A stretch of DNA of 64,000 nucleotides from Telluria aromaticivorans (GTDB lineage Bacteria > Pseudomonadota > Gammaproteobacteria > Burkholderiales > Burkholderiaceae_D), in contig NZ_JABAIV010000001.1 of the NCBI RefSeq assembly GCF_013003915.1, forward strand, positions 186,001-250,000, given 5' to 3'. The notes under the pieces were generated by a model. The model did no database searches and was not told the DNA's origin. It was given only the letters and a program-made list of their open reading frames with translations. A program made the position numbers and the translations under genes. Shown here piece by piece: positions 1 through 9,126 of the stretch (within the stretch, counting starts at the first letter, position 1; every line of letters begins with the position of its first letter).

Positions 1-1701
1 CTGCTGGTCACACACGGTGACCACGAAGGCATGGGCCACCTCTATTTCGAATCATCGGCTGTCGTGATCACCCTGGTCCTGCTGGGTAAATGGCTGGAAG
101 CGCGTGCCAAGCACCAGACCGTCGCCGCACTCCGGGCGCTCGAGTCCCTGCGGGCAAGCGAGGCGATCGTCCGCAGAAATGGCCAGGACCTTGTCGTTCC
201 GGTGGCGCAGGTGCGCCTTGGGGATGAAGTCATCGTGCGCCCCGGAGACCGGGTTCCCGTGGACGGGACGGTCGTCGAAGGCAGCAGTCACCTCGACGAA
301 TCCTTGTTGACCGGCGAAAGCCTGCCCGTGACGAAAACCGTCGGCGACGCCGTGACTGGCGGCGCCGTCAACGCCGAGGGCATGCTCATCCTGCGGACAA
401 CCGCCGTCGGCAGCGACACCATGCTTTCGAATATCATCAAGCTCGTCGAGGATGCGCAGGCAGTGAAGGCGCCAATCCAGCGGCTCGTCGACAAGGTGAG
501 TGCTGTATTCGTTCCTGTTGTCCTCGTCATCTCCGTGGTGACCTTCTTTGCCTGGGGGCTGCTGACCGGCGACTGGCAGCAAGCCTTGCTCAACGCGGTG
601 GCGGTACAGGTCATCGCCTGCCCGTGCGCGCTTGGACTCGCGACGCCGACCTCCATCATGGCCGGTACCGGCGTCGCGGCGCGCTACGGCATCCTGATCA
701 AGGATGCGGAAGCACTCGAGATTGCTCATGCAGTCGACATCGTCGCTTTCGATAAAACCGGGACGCTCACGGAAGGCCGCCCTGCCGTGGTGGCGATCGA
801 AGCGATCGCGCGCTCCGAGCGCGAGGTGCTCGAGCTCGCGCAGGCTGTTCAGCAATACAGCGATCACCCGCTTGCAAAGGCTGTCCAGGCTGAGGCAACG
901 CGCCAGGGAGTCTCGCCACGTGCGGTATCGGCAGCACAAGCGCTTCCCGGGCGCGGCGTCAGAGCAGATACCAACGGCACGACTGTGTTCCTTGGTAATC
1001 GAAGGCTGTTACACGAAATCGGACTGGAGACGACCGGCCTGGAATACGCGGCAAGACTGCACGAGAGCGCTGGACGCACCGTATCGTGGCTCGCCTTAAA
1101 GAAGGGTGATGCCTGCGAGCTGGCTGGACTCCTGTCATTCGGCGATACCCTGAAGCCCTCTGCCAAAGCGGCAGTCGAGCGTCTGCGCGAGATTGGTGTC
1201 TCGTCAGTAATGCTGACAGGCGATAATTCTGGCAGCGCGCGAGCGGTCGCTTCCGCTGTGGGCATCAGCGATTTTCACGCTGAAGTACTCCCTGCGGCGA
1301 AGGCAAATCTCGTCGCAACCCTGAAAGCCAATGGCAAAACGGTGGCGATGGTAGGCGACGGCATCAACGATGCACCGGCGCTTGCCTCGGCCGACGTCGG
1401 CATCGCGATGTCGACCGGCACGGACGTGGCCATGCATACCGCCGGGATCACGTTGATGCGTGGTGACCCTATTCTGATAGCCGATGCTATCGACATCTCC
1501 AGGAAGACTTACCGCAAGATCCAGCAGAACCTTGGCTGGGCATTCATCTACAACGTGGTTGGGATCCCACTCGCCGCCATGGGATACCTGAGCCCCGTCA
1601 TCGCCGGCGCTGCCATGGCCTTCTCGAGCGTGTGCGTCGTGACAAATGCGCTCCTGCTGCGCCGTTGGAGACCCACATTGTCTAATGGAGCAAAGCCATG
1701 A
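1..1701 (+). CDS. copA: Copper-exporting P-type ATPase, 5' end outside window
   Basis: Inner-membrane P1B-type ATPase that exports Cu(I) from the cytoplasm. The reading frame is open from base 1, so the N-terminal metal-binding domains and first membrane helices lie upstream; about 566 residues are visible. Motifs in order: the actuator TGES (nt 310-321), the CPC metal-binding motif in a membrane helix (nt 619-627), the phosphorylation motif DKTGT (nt 751-765) and the hinge GDGIND (nt 1354-1371). The CPC motif and the adjacent cueR point to copper rather than zinc. The stop codon overlaps the cueR start (ATGA), so the two genes are probably translated together. Confidence 0.95.
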   Translation: MLVTHGDHEGMGHLYFESSAVVITLVLLGKWLEARAKHQTVAALRALESLRASEAIVRRNGQDLVVPVAQVRLGDEVIVRPGDRVPVDGTVVEGSSHLDESLLTGESLPVTKTVGDAVTGGAVNAEGMLILRTTAVGSDTMLSNIIKLVEDAQAVKAPIQRLVDKVSAVFVPVVLVISVVTFFAWGLLTGDWQQALLNAVAVQVIACPCALGLATPTSIMAGTGVAARYGILIKDAEALEIAHAVDIVAFDKTGTLTEGRPAVVAIEAIARSEREVLELAQAVQQYSDHPLAKAVQAEATRQGVSPRAVSAAQALPGRGVRADTNGTTVFLGNRRLLHEIGLETTGLEYAARLHESAGRTVSWLALKKGDACELAGLLSFGDTLKPSAKAAVERLREIGVSSVMLTGDNSGSARAVASAVGISDFHAEVLPAAKANLVATLKANGKTVAMVGDGINDAPALASADVGIAMSTGTDVAMHTAGITLMRGDPILIADAIDISRKTYRKIQQNLGWAFIYNVVGIPLAAMGYLSPVIAGAAMAFSSVCVVTNALLLRRWRPTLSNGAKP

Positions 1702-2099
1702 ACATCGGACAGACCGCGGACGCATCGGGCGTGACTGCCAAGATGATTCGCTATTATGAAAGTATCGACCTCATTCCGGCAGCCAGCCGGACTGGTTCCG
1801 GCTACCGTCAGTACACGGAAAAGGACGTGCAAACGCTCCGGTTCATCAAGCGCTCGCGGGACCTCGGGTTTTCGATCGAGCGCATCAGGAGCCTGCTCAA
1901 CCTATGGCAGGATCGCGGCCGGCAGAGTGCCGATGTGAAGCGGCTGGCCTTGGGATACATCGCCGAACTGGAGGACGACATCCGGAAGCTGCAATCGATC
2001 CGCGACCAGTTACAACACGTTGCCAGCAACTGCCATGGGGACGGCACACCGGATTGTCCGATCCTTGATGACCTCGCCTGCAGCCCCACAAGTACTTGA
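1698..2099 (+). CDS. cueR: Cu(I)-responsive MerR-family activator CueR
   Basis: Cytoplasmic copper sensor of 133 residues that activates copper-efflux promoters. It has an N-terminal MerR winged helix-turn-helix (about residues 2-70), a dimerisation helix and a C-terminal metal loop. Cys112 and Cys120 are separated by seven residues and residue 77 is Ser, the pattern known for monovalent-ion (Cu/Ag/Au) sensors of this family. The start overlaps the copA stop. The copA-cueR order implies that the regulator is made together with the pump it controls, although the copA promoter is outside the window. Confidence 0.93.
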   Translation: MNIGQTADASGVTAKMIRYYESIDLIPAASRTGSGYRQYTEKDVQTLRFIKRSRDLGFSIERIRSLLNLWQDRGRQSADVKRLALGYIAELEDDIRKLQSIRDQLQHVASNCHGDGTPDCPILDDLACSPTST

Positions 2100-2264
2100 C
2101 GCGGCCTGCCCGGCCCGGCTGGCCTGCTCTTAGTTCCATTCATTAACGCGACTAAACAACGAAAAAAGGTTACTAACTCGGTCTAGGGAAGATCCTCTTC
2201 CCAATGCCGTCCGGGTACACTGTTCCGATGGACTTCCGCTTTCGGCCAAAACCGGACATTCGCG

Positions 2265-2978
2265 TTAAGGTTTTTGAATGTGCTGTTCTATTGCTTTTTG
2301 TGCTTGTTCGTTTCGTTCACTGTAACGATCAGTGAGATAGTCACTGCGGCCACGCATCAGTAGCGTGATTTTAAACAGCTCTTCCATCACGTCAACGACA
2401 CGGTCATAGTAGGCCGAAGGGCGCATGCGTCCTTCGTCATCGAACTCCTTGTACGCCATTGGCACCGAAGACTGGTTCGGAATTGTGAACATGCGCATCC
2501 ATCGTCCAAGAAGGCGTAGGGTATTTACTACATTGAACGATTGCGACCCGCCGCACACCTGCATGACCGCCAGCGTGCGGCCCTGGCTTGGACGTATCGA
2601 TCCCATTTCCAATGGCACCCAGTCGATCTGGTTTTTCAATACCGCTGTGATCGCGCCGTGTCGCTCCGGACTACACCACACCTGTCCTTCCGACCAAAGG
2701 AACAGATCGCGCAACTCAGCCACTTTCGGATGTGTTTCGGACACGCTGCCGACCAGGGGCATATCCATTGGATCAAAGATTCTTACCTCGGCACCAAAGT
2801 GCTCCAGAATGCGCGCTGCTTCGTAGGTAAGAAAGCGGCTGAAGGACCGATCGCGTAGCGAACCGTACAGCATCAGGATGCGCGGTGGATGCGATAGGTC
2901 GCAGGTAGGCGTCAGCTTGTCGGCGCTGGGAATATCAAGCAACTCAGGCTTGATGTTGGGTAGGTCAGGAATGGCCAT
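2265..2978 (-). CDS. arsH: ArsH-type NADPH-dependent FMN reductase
   Basis: Flavodoxin-fold protein of 237 residues. The ArsH family oxidises trivalent organoarsenicals to less toxic pentavalent forms using NADPH and FMN. The FMN phosphate-binding segment GSLRDRSFS is at residues 39-47, and length and N-terminal extension match ArsH. It is the last gene of the minus-strand ars operon, 3 bp after aqpS. It converges with cueR across about 165 bp in which I see no gene. Confidence 0.92.
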   Translation of the reverse strand: MAIPDLPNIKPELLDIPSADKLTPTCDLSHPPRILMLYGSLRDRSFSRFLTYEAARILEHFGAEVRIFDPMDMPLVGSVSETHPKVAELRDLFLWSEGQVWCSPERHGAITAVLKNQIDWVPLEMGSIRPSQGRTLAVMQVCGGSQSFNVVNTLRLLGRWMRMFTIPNQSSVPMAYKEFDDEGRMRPSAYYDRVVDVMEELFKITLLMRGRSDYLTDRYSERNEQAQKAIEQHIQKP

Positions 2979-2981
2979 AAA

Positions 2982-3704
2982 TCAGTTAGTTGTGCGTTGA
3001 TCGGCGAAGTCACTCGGCGCGACCGTCCCGCCGACTGTGGCATTTGCAGGTGGTGCCGGATACAACCAGGTAAAGAGCAAGGTCGCGGCCACGGCGCCGG
3101 CAAGCTGGGCCAGGATGAACCCGGGTGCATCGACCGGACGGATGCCGGCAAAGGTATCGCTGGCGGCGCGCGCCAGGGTGACGGCCGGATTGGCAAACGA
3201 CGTCGACGCCGTGAACCAGTAGGCAGCCGTGATATAGGAAGCTACGGCAAACGGGGTGATGCTCGGCCGGCTCCGGGAGCAGCCAATGATCACGCCAATC
3301 AGTCCAAACGTGGCGACGAATTCACTCAACCATTGCGAGCCACCGGTACGTACATGTTCGGATGCGAAGAAAAGCTGTTCACCGAACATTGCATGGGCCG
3401 TGGCCACACCGGCAAATGCGCCGCCGACTTGCACCGCCAAGTAGGGCAGGATGTCCGTAGTTGAGATGTTCTTCTGCCACGCTTCGGAGAGCGTTACCAC
3501 CGGATTGAAATGGGCGCCAGAAATCGTACCGAACATCAGTATCAACGCTACTAAGCCAGCTCCAGTGGCAATCGTGTTGGCCAGCAGGGCAACGGCGACA
3601 TTGCCGCCTGCAAGGCGTTCGGCCATGATCCCCGAACCCACCACCACCGCCAGCAGCAGGGCAGTGCCCACGCCTTCGGCCACCAATCGTCGTGCGAACG
3701 TCAT
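2982..3704 (-). CDS. aqpS: Aquaglyceroporin of arsenic operon (AqpS-like)
   Basis: Major intrinsic protein family channel of 240 residues with about six membrane helices. The two pore half-helix motifs are NPV (residues 67-69) and NPA (172-174); the first departs from canonical NPA. In Sinorhizobium an aquaglyceroporin in the ars operon replaces the ArsB pump, letting arsenite made by ArsC flow out down its gradient. The same logic fits here, because no ArsB or Acr3 pump is present in the cluster. It lies between arsC (10 bp) and arsH (3 bp) on the same strand. Confidence 0.88.
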   Translation of the reverse strand: MTFARRLVAEGVGTALLLAVVVGSGIMAERLAGGNVAVALLANTIATGAGLVALILMFGTISGAHFNPVVTLSEAWQKNISTTDILPYLAVQVGGAFAGVATAHAMFGEQLFFASEHVRTGGSQWLSEFVATFGLIGVIIGCSRSRPSITPFAVASYITAAYWFTASTSFANPAVTLARAASDTFAGIRPVDAPGFILAQLAGAVAATLLFTWLYPAPPANATVGGTVAPSDFADQRTTN

Positions 3705-3714
3705 GCCGATCTCC

Positions 3715-4194
3715 TTAGCCCGGGATAGTGCCGATGCGATCCAATTCCGGTTTCAACCGGGCCTGATCATTTTTCAGCTCGTCAAGCGGCAAGGCCAGGA
3801 AGGCCTCGATGCGTGCACGCAAAGTGCAGTACGCCTGCTCGAATGCGACGTTGATCTCTTCCTCTGTGCCGACGACATGGCTTGGGTCTTCTACACCCCA
3901 GTGCGTACGCAGTACCGGACCAAGATAGGCCGGGCAGGTTTCGCCAGCCGCACTTGCGCAGACAGTGACGACCACGTCTGGCGTGACAGGCAGGTCGTCC
4001 CAGGATTTGCTGTAGTAACCCTCGGTAGAGATGCCTTTGCGCGCTAACAAGGCAAGCGCCTTGTCGTTCAGCTTGCCTGCCGGCTGACTGCCGGCACTGA
4101 TTGCATGCAAGCCGGCAGGAGCAAGGTGGTTGAAAACTGCTTCACTGATGAGAGAGCGGCAGGAGTTACCAGTACAGAGGAAAAGTATGTTCAC
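3715..4194 (-). CDS. arsC: Arsenate reductase, low-molecular-weight phosphatase fold
   Basis: Cytoplasmic enzyme of 159 residues that reduces arsenate to arsenite. The P-loop C7-X5-R13 (CTGNSCR) is at the N terminus, and further cysteines at 79 and 87 match the redox relay of thioredoxin-coupled ArsC enzymes. The WGVEDPS segment carries the conserved Asp-Pro loop. It lies 25 bp downstream of arsR and immediately upstream of aqpS. Its P-loop has an extra Cys where the two upstream paralogues have Ser, so this copy is distinct from them. Confidence 0.9.
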   Translation of the reverse strand: MNILFLCTGNSCRSLISEAVFNHLAPAGLHAISAGSQPAGKLNDKALALLARKGISTEGYYSKSWDDLPVTPDVVVTVCASAAGETCPAYLGPVLRTHWGVEDPSHVVGTEEEINVAFEQAYCTLRARIEAFLALPLDELKNDQARLKPELDRIGTIPG

Positions 4195-4219
4195 GGAATG
4201 CCTTTAGTAGAAAAGTAAA

Positions 4220-4564
4220 TCAGTTTGTGCCGCGGGTAATAGCGCTGTTACGGGAGGCACTGGTCGCAGGCGCACAAGGATTGCCGCCGCAGCAGTTATC
4301 GGTGAGGAAGCCCAGCAAGGCGTTCATCGTGTCGAAATTTGCGGAGTAGATGATGAAACGGCCGTCCTGACGTGGGACCACCAGACCAGCATGCGACAGC
4401 TCTTTCAGGTGGAAAGAAAGCGAGGACGGCGGCACGTTGAGCAGTTCGGCGATCTTGGTTGCTGGCAGCCCGGCCGGGCCTGCCTGGACCAACAGACGGT
4501 ATGCAGCGAGCCGAGACTCTTGGGCCAGTGCAGCCAAGGCTGCGATTGCCGGTTTGGTGTCCAT
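4220..4564 (-). CDS. arsR: Arsenite-responsive ArsR-family repressor
   Basis: Small DNA-binding repressor of 114 residues with a winged helix-turn-helix (about residues 15-75). It has C-terminal cysteines C91, C92 and C97. This resembles the As(III) site of Acidithiobacillus-type ArsR, which uses a C-terminal cysteine trio, rather than the helix-3 CXC of the E. coli plasmid type. It is followed by arsC, aqpS and arsH on the same strand. A candidate operator lies upstream at 4587-4605. Confidence 0.9.
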   Translation of the reverse strand: MDTKPAIAALAALAQESRLAAYRLLVQAGPAGLPATKIAELLNVPPSSLSFHLKELSHAGLVVPRQDGRFIIYSANFDTMNALLGFLTDNCCGGNPCAPATSASRNSAITRGTN

Positions 4565-4586
4565 TAGATTTGCTCTTATATTTGAT

Positions 4587-4605
4587 ATTTCTAGTATCTT
4601 CGAAT
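4587..4605. promoter_or_regulatory. Candidate ArsR operator upstream of arsR
   Basis: The plus strand reads ATTTCTA, six variable bases, then TCGAAT. The same two blocks with the same spacing recur upstream of the first arsC gene (5730-5748). The region is AT-rich compared with its surroundings, as expected for a promoter. The assignment to ArsR is inferred from position and repetition. Confidence 0.5.
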
Positions 4606-4653
4606 TAAGTCGGATGCCCCAAGCTGTTATGCGCGACGTGTTGGGACACTGCT

Positions 4654-5163
4654 TTACAGCTTCCTCGTGGCAATCGCCCGAACGGCGACACGGCGTACGG
4701 AATCATCCTCAAGCCAGTTCAGGGGCAACGCAATGAGCTGTTCAACGCGCTTTCTGATCTGTTCGAAAACCTGCCTGAAAGCTTCTTGCTTTTCGCTTTG
4801 GCTACCAGAAACTTGTGCCGGGTCTGGGTAACCCCAATGCGCGGTAGTTGGATGCCCAGGCCAATGTGGGCATGCTTCCCCGGCCGCGCTGTCGCACACG
4901 GTAATGATGAAGTCCATGTGAGGCGCACTAGGTTGCGCGAAATCGAGCCAGCCCTTACTGTGCATTGCGTCCACCAGAAAGCTCGAATCGAACTGCTTTA
5001 TCTGCTGGATTGCAAAAGAATTAACGACACCAGTCGGACGACTTCCTGCGGAATATGCTTTGAAGCGCCCCCTGCCAAGCACGGTCAAAAGTGCTTCCGA
5101 CATGATGCTGCGCGATGAGTTCCCGGTACAAAGGAAGAGAACGTTGTAGACCTTGCCTGTCAT
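4654..5163 (-). CDS. ArsC-like LMW phosphatase-fold protein, second tandem copy
   Basis: Protein of 169 residues with the P-loop C12-X5-R18 (CTGNSSR), a downstream VCDSAAGEACP segment with two cysteines and a conserved YPDPAQ loop, so it is probably an active arsenate reductase. The frame is open upstream to 5214, but that start would overlap the preceding gene by about 40 bp; the ATG at 5163 leaves a 10-bp gap and begins right before the fold. It forms a two-gene unit with the paralogue at 5174-5698. Tandem ArsC-like genes in ars clusters are common, but whether both reduce arsenate cannot be told from sequence. Confidence 0.82.
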   Translation of the reverse strand: MTGKVYNVLFLCTGNSSRSIMSEALLTVLGRGRFKAYSAGSRPTGVVNSFAIQQIKQFDSSFLVDAMHSKGWLDFAQPSAPHMDFIITVCDSAAGEACPHWPGHPTTAHWGYPDPAQVSGSQSEKQEAFRQVFEQIRKRVEQLIALPLNWLEDDSVRRVAVRAIATRKL

Positions 5164-5173
5164 CGTTTGACCG

Positions 5174-5698
5174 TCAAGGTGACGCGTTGTTAAGCCTTGA
5201 ATCCGGGCCGACAATCGCGCTCAGCTCTTCCTCGATCGCCATGCGCGAAAGCTTCTCAAATGGCAGCATCGCAAAGATATCCAGGCGGTTTTTGATCTCA
5301 CGGCAAACCCTGCTGAACAGCTGCCGCTGCTCCTGCTCACCACCTACAAATGTTGCAGGATCTTGGAAGCTCCAATGGGCCGTGATTGGATGCCCTGGCC
5401 AACGCGGGCAAACCTCTCCAGCAGCCCTGTCACACACCGTGATCACAAAGTGCATGTGGGGTGCGTCGGTAGCAGCGAACTCGTCCCAGCTCTTGCTGCG
5501 TAGGTCGCTGCTTGGAAAGCCAAGTCGCTCGATTGACTCCATCGCCAGTGGATGGACAGAGCCTGTGGGATGGCTCCCTGCGCTGTACGCGTGGAACCGG
5601 CCGGCACCGATCGCATTCAGGATTGCTTCGGCGATTATGCTGCGCGACGAGTTGCCAGTACACAAGAAAAGCACGTTAAAGGTTGAGGTCTCAGCCAT
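5174..5698 (-). CDS. ArsC-like LMW phosphatase-fold protein, first tandem copy
   Basis: Protein of 174 residues, paralogous to the next gene downstream. P-loop C13-X5-R19 (CTGNSSR), a VCDRAAGEVCP segment and a SFQDPATF loop are present, giving the residues expected of a thioredoxin-type arsenate reductase. It is the first gene of the minus-strand arsenic block, and a candidate ArsR operator lies about 30 bp upstream. The cluster therefore carries three ArsC-type genes in two transcription units. I leave the symbol empty because paralogues of this type can differ in substrate. Confidence 0.82.
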   Translation of the reverse strand: MAETSTFNVLFLCTGNSSRSIIAEAILNAIGAGRFHAYSAGSHPTGSVHPLAMESIERLGFPSSDLRSKSWDEFAATDAPHMHFVITVCDRAAGEVCPRWPGHPITAHWSFQDPATFVGGEQEQRQLFSRVCREIKNRLDIFAMLPFEKLSRMAIEEELSAIVGPDSRLNNASP

Positions 5699-5712
5699 GC
5701 CAGCTCCGATTG

Positions 5713-5748
5713 TTAGAAAATAAAGCTACATTTCTAAATATATCGAAT
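5713..5748. promoter_or_regulatory. Candidate ArsR operator/promoter of the tandem arsC pair
   Basis: The plus strand at 5730-5748 reads ATTTCTA-N6-TCGAAT, matching the element upstream of arsR. Next to it, TTAGAAA (5713-5719) and TTTCTAA (5731-5737) form a perfect 7-bp inverted repeat with an 11-bp spacer. This suggests a dimer-binding site and co-regulation of both ars transcription units by ArsR. Confidence 0.5.
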
Positions 5749-5749
5749 C

Positions 5750-6200
5750 TTTTTTACAGCTTGATGACATCCACGTATGTCTGCTTAGGGTTGAGGGTGG
5801 GTGGCTTGCCCCGGCTATGCCCCGCGCATTGACTGTACTGCTTACACCGCTTGAGCCCAGACTACTTTCCATTCTTTCGGACCAGTTCATGCAGCGACGC
5901 GAACCAACCAACTCAACCCTCACGTCCCCCTTCTCTGGATGTTTTTCACGATATGGACTGAGTCTGGCCTCCCTACGCCGTACGGCGTCGCCAACGAGAG
6001 CGACCTCGCGGCACCCAGTCGTCCTATTCGATGTGAAACGTGACCCTGTCGTGTTCGTACGGTGGCCCAGTCGTCGTTTCACCTGATGCAACTGGGGCAC
6101 TGTCCGATTGCCGATAACGTTCTTAAGTGAAATCGACACCTGCTCGGCCATAGCACCGACACATCGAAGCCGTACGAAACGATGCGCCGGAGCCAATGAT
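5750..6200 (-). other. Structured non-coding remnant, possibly 5' part of a group II intron
   Basis: No convincing protein gene occurs in this 450-bp stretch, although several frames are open. Read on the minus strand it is rich in complementary segments. ACCCAGTC (6013-6020) can pair with GACTGAGT (5956-5963) with one G-U, and AGGGTTGAG (5787-5795) pairs exactly with CTCAACCCT (5912-5920). The layout of long-range stems with purine-rich loops resembles the first domain of bacterial group II introns, but no intron-encoded reverse transcriptase follows. I am unsure of the identity; it could be another structured RNA or old repeat debris. Confidence 0.33.
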
Positions 6201-6218
6201 GTGCTCCGACGCCGATTG

Positions 6219-6425
6219 TCAGACAGTAGCGCTCGCCGTTACAGGATACCCGGCGTCCCCGATAGCCGCCTTCACCATTTCCAGGCTTGCCTGGCTATCG
6301 ATACGGACCTTCTTGCTCGCAAGGTCCACTTCGACCTTGGCGCCGGCATCGACAGCTTGCACGGATTTCGTTACGCTGCGAGCGCATCCTCCGCAGCTCA
6401 TGCCTTCAACCTGAAGCTCATACAT
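6219..6425 (-). CDS. copZ: CopZ-like heavy-metal-associated copper chaperone
   Basis: Single HMA domain of 68 residues with the Cu(I)-binding motif M9-S-C11-G-G-C14 near the N terminus and the C-terminal GYPV segment of this fold. Such proteins carry Cu(I) in the cytoplasm to CopA-type ATPases. It lies alone on the minus strand, separated from copA-cueR by the arsenic cluster. Its job is inferred from family and from the nearby copper genes. Confidence 0.88.
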   Translation of the reverse strand: MYELQVEGMSCGGCARSVTKSVQAVDAGAKVEVDLASKKVRIDSQASLEMVKAAIGDAGYPVTASATV

Positions 6426-6543
6426 AACATGTCCTTCCGAAGTGAATGAGATCTCAATGTAGACCTTACAGCGATTGGAAGGTCAAGCGTTATCTGCCAG
6501 GCTTGGCGCAACCACACACCCGGGCACAAGTGCCGGGGGTCGT

Positions 6544-8346
6544 TCAGATCTTGAAGTCGTCATAGGCGATGTTTTCATCGCTCACTCCCAGACTGCGCAG
6601 CATCGTCCGCGTCGCCGCCAGCATGGCCGGCGGACCGCAGACATAGAATTCCAGCGAGCGAACGTCGGGATGCGTACGCAACAGGCCGTCCACAATGGCG
6701 TCGTGCACTAGCTCACGTCGCCCACCCTCCTCACCCGCGTCATCCGACAGCACCAGATGCCAGTGGAAGTTCGGGTGCTTCGAAGCGAATCCCTGCATCT
6801 CGTCCACGTACGGCGCATCGCGCCGGCTGCGCGCCCCGTACCAGAAGTGCAGTGGTTCCGTAGCGCCATTCACCAGCAGGTCGTGGACCATTGCACGCAG
6901 CGGCGCCATCCCCGCGCCGCCGCCAATAAACACCTTTTCTCGTCCCCCTGGTTTCAGTGCAAAATCGCCAAACGGTCCACTGAACTGCACCTCGTCTCCG
7001 GCCTTGAGCGTGTACATATAGCCTGAGCCCCTGCCAGGGCGTTCCCCTGGCATGAAGCGCACCAGGAAGGTCAGTTGCCCGCTAGCGCACTCCACCGGTA
7101 CCGAGACCGAATACGACCTGCGCACCGGCGCGTCGTTTGCCAGCACTGCCAGCGAACCTGCGGCGCGCCAATCCTCCCGGTGATCCTCCGGTATGTCGAC
7201 ATGGCTGGCGTCGCGTGCGTATGCCGGCACGTGGATCTGGACGTACGAACCCGGACGGCATCCCACGGCTCCGTGAGGACTCACCGTGACCTCCCTCAGG
7301 AACGGCGTCACCGATTTCACGCTGGTCACAACGCCAGTCCGTTCAGCCGACAGTGCAGCGGCGTCGCCGACGTCGATGTCGAGGCTGCGCGTAACTGGAA
7401 GGTTGCAGGCCAGCCGGTAGCCGGCTGCGAGCTTTTGTGGCGACAGCAGCGCACGGTCGGCGCCAGTTGGTTCCGGCACGTGGCCAACGCAGCGAACCTC
7501 GCACAGTCCACAGCTCTGCCCGCCGCCGCAGTTTGAGGGCAGCTGTACCCCAGAGCGTGCCAGCGCCTGGAACACGGTGTCACCCTGGACCGCATCGACT
7601 GCGCGCTGCATCGCGCCATGTTTGTCGACCAGGTTGACGGTACGGTTTCTGCGCCACCTGCTTGGGACAAACTCGGCGAGCCGTACACTGGTGAACAACA
7701 GCCAGACACCGGTCAGGGCCATCCATAGCCCGCCGATTGCGCTAGAAACCAGCAGCGGATTATTGAAATTGGTCCGCTCGGTGTAATCCATGATGTGGAG
7801 CATCCAGAACAGGTCGAACAGGCGCCACGTGCTGTTCCTGTGTTCGAGCACCGCCCCGGACTTGCTGGATACGTACACGGACGTCTCGTCCGCATCGTCG
7901 AAGTCGACACGCCAGACAGGCTCCTTGTGTGCACGTGTCTCCAGGGTAAAGTTCAGCAGGCGCGGCGTACCGGCCCTGCCGGTCCCGGAATAGGATGCCC
8001 GGGCGATGTCCGCCGCCAGGCTGGTATCGATCGCGACGGCCTTCCCATCTGCGGCGCCTACCATCCAGCTGCGCTTGTCGTTCTGCAGCCGGTAGATAGG
8101 CCGATCGAGCAGCCACGCGGAGCTGATCGTCATGACGCTTTCCCGGCTGGTCGCCAGCACCGCATCCGTCGTCAGTACGTCACGGGGCCATGCCGGCGGC
8201 GCCGGCGGCTTGATGCGGAATTCACGTCCCTGCACCTTCTTCGCGTCGAGCAGGCTCATGACGACACCGCTCGACATCCACAGCACGAACTGGATCGCCA
8301 GGATCAGTCCCACCCACTTGTGCAGGCGCCGCATCCAATGGCTCAT
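6544..8346 (-). CDS. PepSY membrane domain fused to NqrF-like ferredoxin/FAD reductase
   Basis: Fusion protein of 600 residues. The N-terminal part (about 1-230) is a PepSY-associated membrane module with helices near residues 9-32 and 197-220. The C-terminal part resembles NqrF: a 2Fe-2S ferredoxin with Cys273, 279, 282 and 314, an FAD-binding RRSYS (409-413), a nucleotide-binding GGGAGMAPLR (475-484) and a C-terminal YVCGPP. It probably moves electrons from NAD(P)H across or at the inner membrane, perhaps to reduce imported ferric-siderophore iron. The frame is open to 8385, but the ATG at 8346 overlaps the stop of the upstream PepSY gene (ATGA) and starts the membrane segment. The substrate is unknown. 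Confidence 0.85.
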   Translation of the reverse strand: MSHWMRRLHKWVGLILAIQFVLWMSSGVVMSLLDAKKVQGREFRIKPPAPPAWPRDVLTTDAVLATSRESVMTISSAWLLDRPIYRLQNDKRSWMVGAADGKAVAIDTSLAADIARASYSGTGRAGTPRLLNFTLETRAHKEPVWRVDFDDADETSVYVSSKSGAVLEHRNSTWRLFDLFWMLHIMDYTERTNFNNPLLVSSAIGGLWMALTGVWLLFTSVRLAEFVPSRWRRNRTVNLVDKHGAMQRAVDAVQGDTVFQALARSGVQLPSNCGGGQSCGLCEVRCVGHVPEPTGADRALLSPQKLAAGYRLACNLPVTRSLDIDVGDAAALSAERTGVVTSVKSVTPFLREVTVSPHGAVGCRPGSYVQIHVPAYARDASHVDIPEDHREDWRAAGSLAVLANDAPVRRSYSVSVPVECASGQLTFLVRFMPGERPGRGSGYMYTLKAGDEVQFSGPFGDFALKPGGREKVFIGGGAGMAPLRAMVHDLLVNGATEPLHFWYGARSRRDAPYVDEMQGFASKHPNFHWHLVLSDDAGEEGGRRELVHDAIVDGLLRTHPDVRSLEFYVCGPPAMLAATRTMLRSLGVSDENIAYDDFKI

Positions 8347-9035
8347 GCCTTCTTCCTCCTGTTGAAACTGTAGAAGAGCAGCCATGCGCCACTGAGGGCG
8401 AACAGCAAGCCCGTGATCGAGGCCGTACGCAGCAGCGTGTTGTTCACGTCCTCGCGCTCTTCATAGTCCATGATATGGAACATCCAGAGGAAATCGAACC
8501 ACCGCCAGAGTTCATGGCGCCTGGCGACGAGATCGCCGGTATGCGGCGAGAAGTACAGCGTCGTCAGGCCCGGTTCGTCGTAATGGACCGCCCATAAGGG
8601 CACGGGCCGGGAACCAAGCTCCTGGGGCGCCTTCGTTACCCATTCCACACCCTTGATGCTTCCCTCGCCGACATAGGCGGCGTCGGCAAGCGCAATGATC
8701 TTGTCGCGGTCCAGCGGGCTGAGCTTCTCGCCACTGGTCGCATCCACCAAGATGGCCTGTTGACCCTGCTTGATCTCGTAGACCTCCGTCCCGAGCAGGT
8801 TCTTCATGCGAATGGATGTAATGCCCGGGTAGGCCTCGTGCAGGTGTGACGCCGCCATGCGCTTGGCTGAGGGAAGGAGCCGTTCGGTTGGAACATGGGC
8901 CAGATGGTCGCCGTGAATGACTTCAAGCGGGACCACGACCATGTAGAGGCCACTGATCATCCAGAACAGCGCCTGCACCCCGATGACGAGCCCGATCCAT
9001 TTATGGGCGCGCCGCACCCAGAAAGCTGATTGCAT
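8343..9035 (-). CDS. PepSY-associated transmembrane protein
   Basis: Protein of 230 residues with an N-terminal helix (about 10-35), a periplasmic PepSY-like region and a C-terminal helix followed by a basic tail (FNRRKKA). The segment around LWMFHIMDYEERE closely resembles the matching region of the downstream fusion (LFWMLHIMDYTERT), so the two are paralogous at their membrane halves. It is translationally coupled to the fusion gene and follows the TonB receptor by 91 bp. Proteins of this type next to TonB receptors are linked to reductive iron release from siderophores; here that is inference from context. Confidence 0.82.
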   Translation of the reverse strand: MQSAFWVRRAHKWIGLVIGVQALFWMISGLYMVVVPLEVIHGDHLAHVPTERLLPSAKRMAASHLHEAYPGITSIRMKNLLGTEVYEIKQGQQAILVDATSGEKLSPLDRDKIIALADAAYVGEGSIKGVEWVTKAPQELGSRPVPLWAVHYDEPGLTTLYFSPHTGDLVARRHELWRWFDFLWMFHIMDYEEREDVNNTLLRTASITGLLFALSGAWLLFYSFNRRKKA

Positions 9036-9126
9036 AGTTGTCGTGAATAAGTTGAGTTACCCGGCTACCCGGGCGGACCGCCGCGCAGGATACACGCTGA
9101 ACGGCCGCCAGGGATTCATCGCATGC

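Noticed and set aside
5726-6196. Open frame of 156 codons on the minus strand
   Set aside because: It has no ribosome-binding site and no recognisable family. The sequence looks like structured non-coding DNA.
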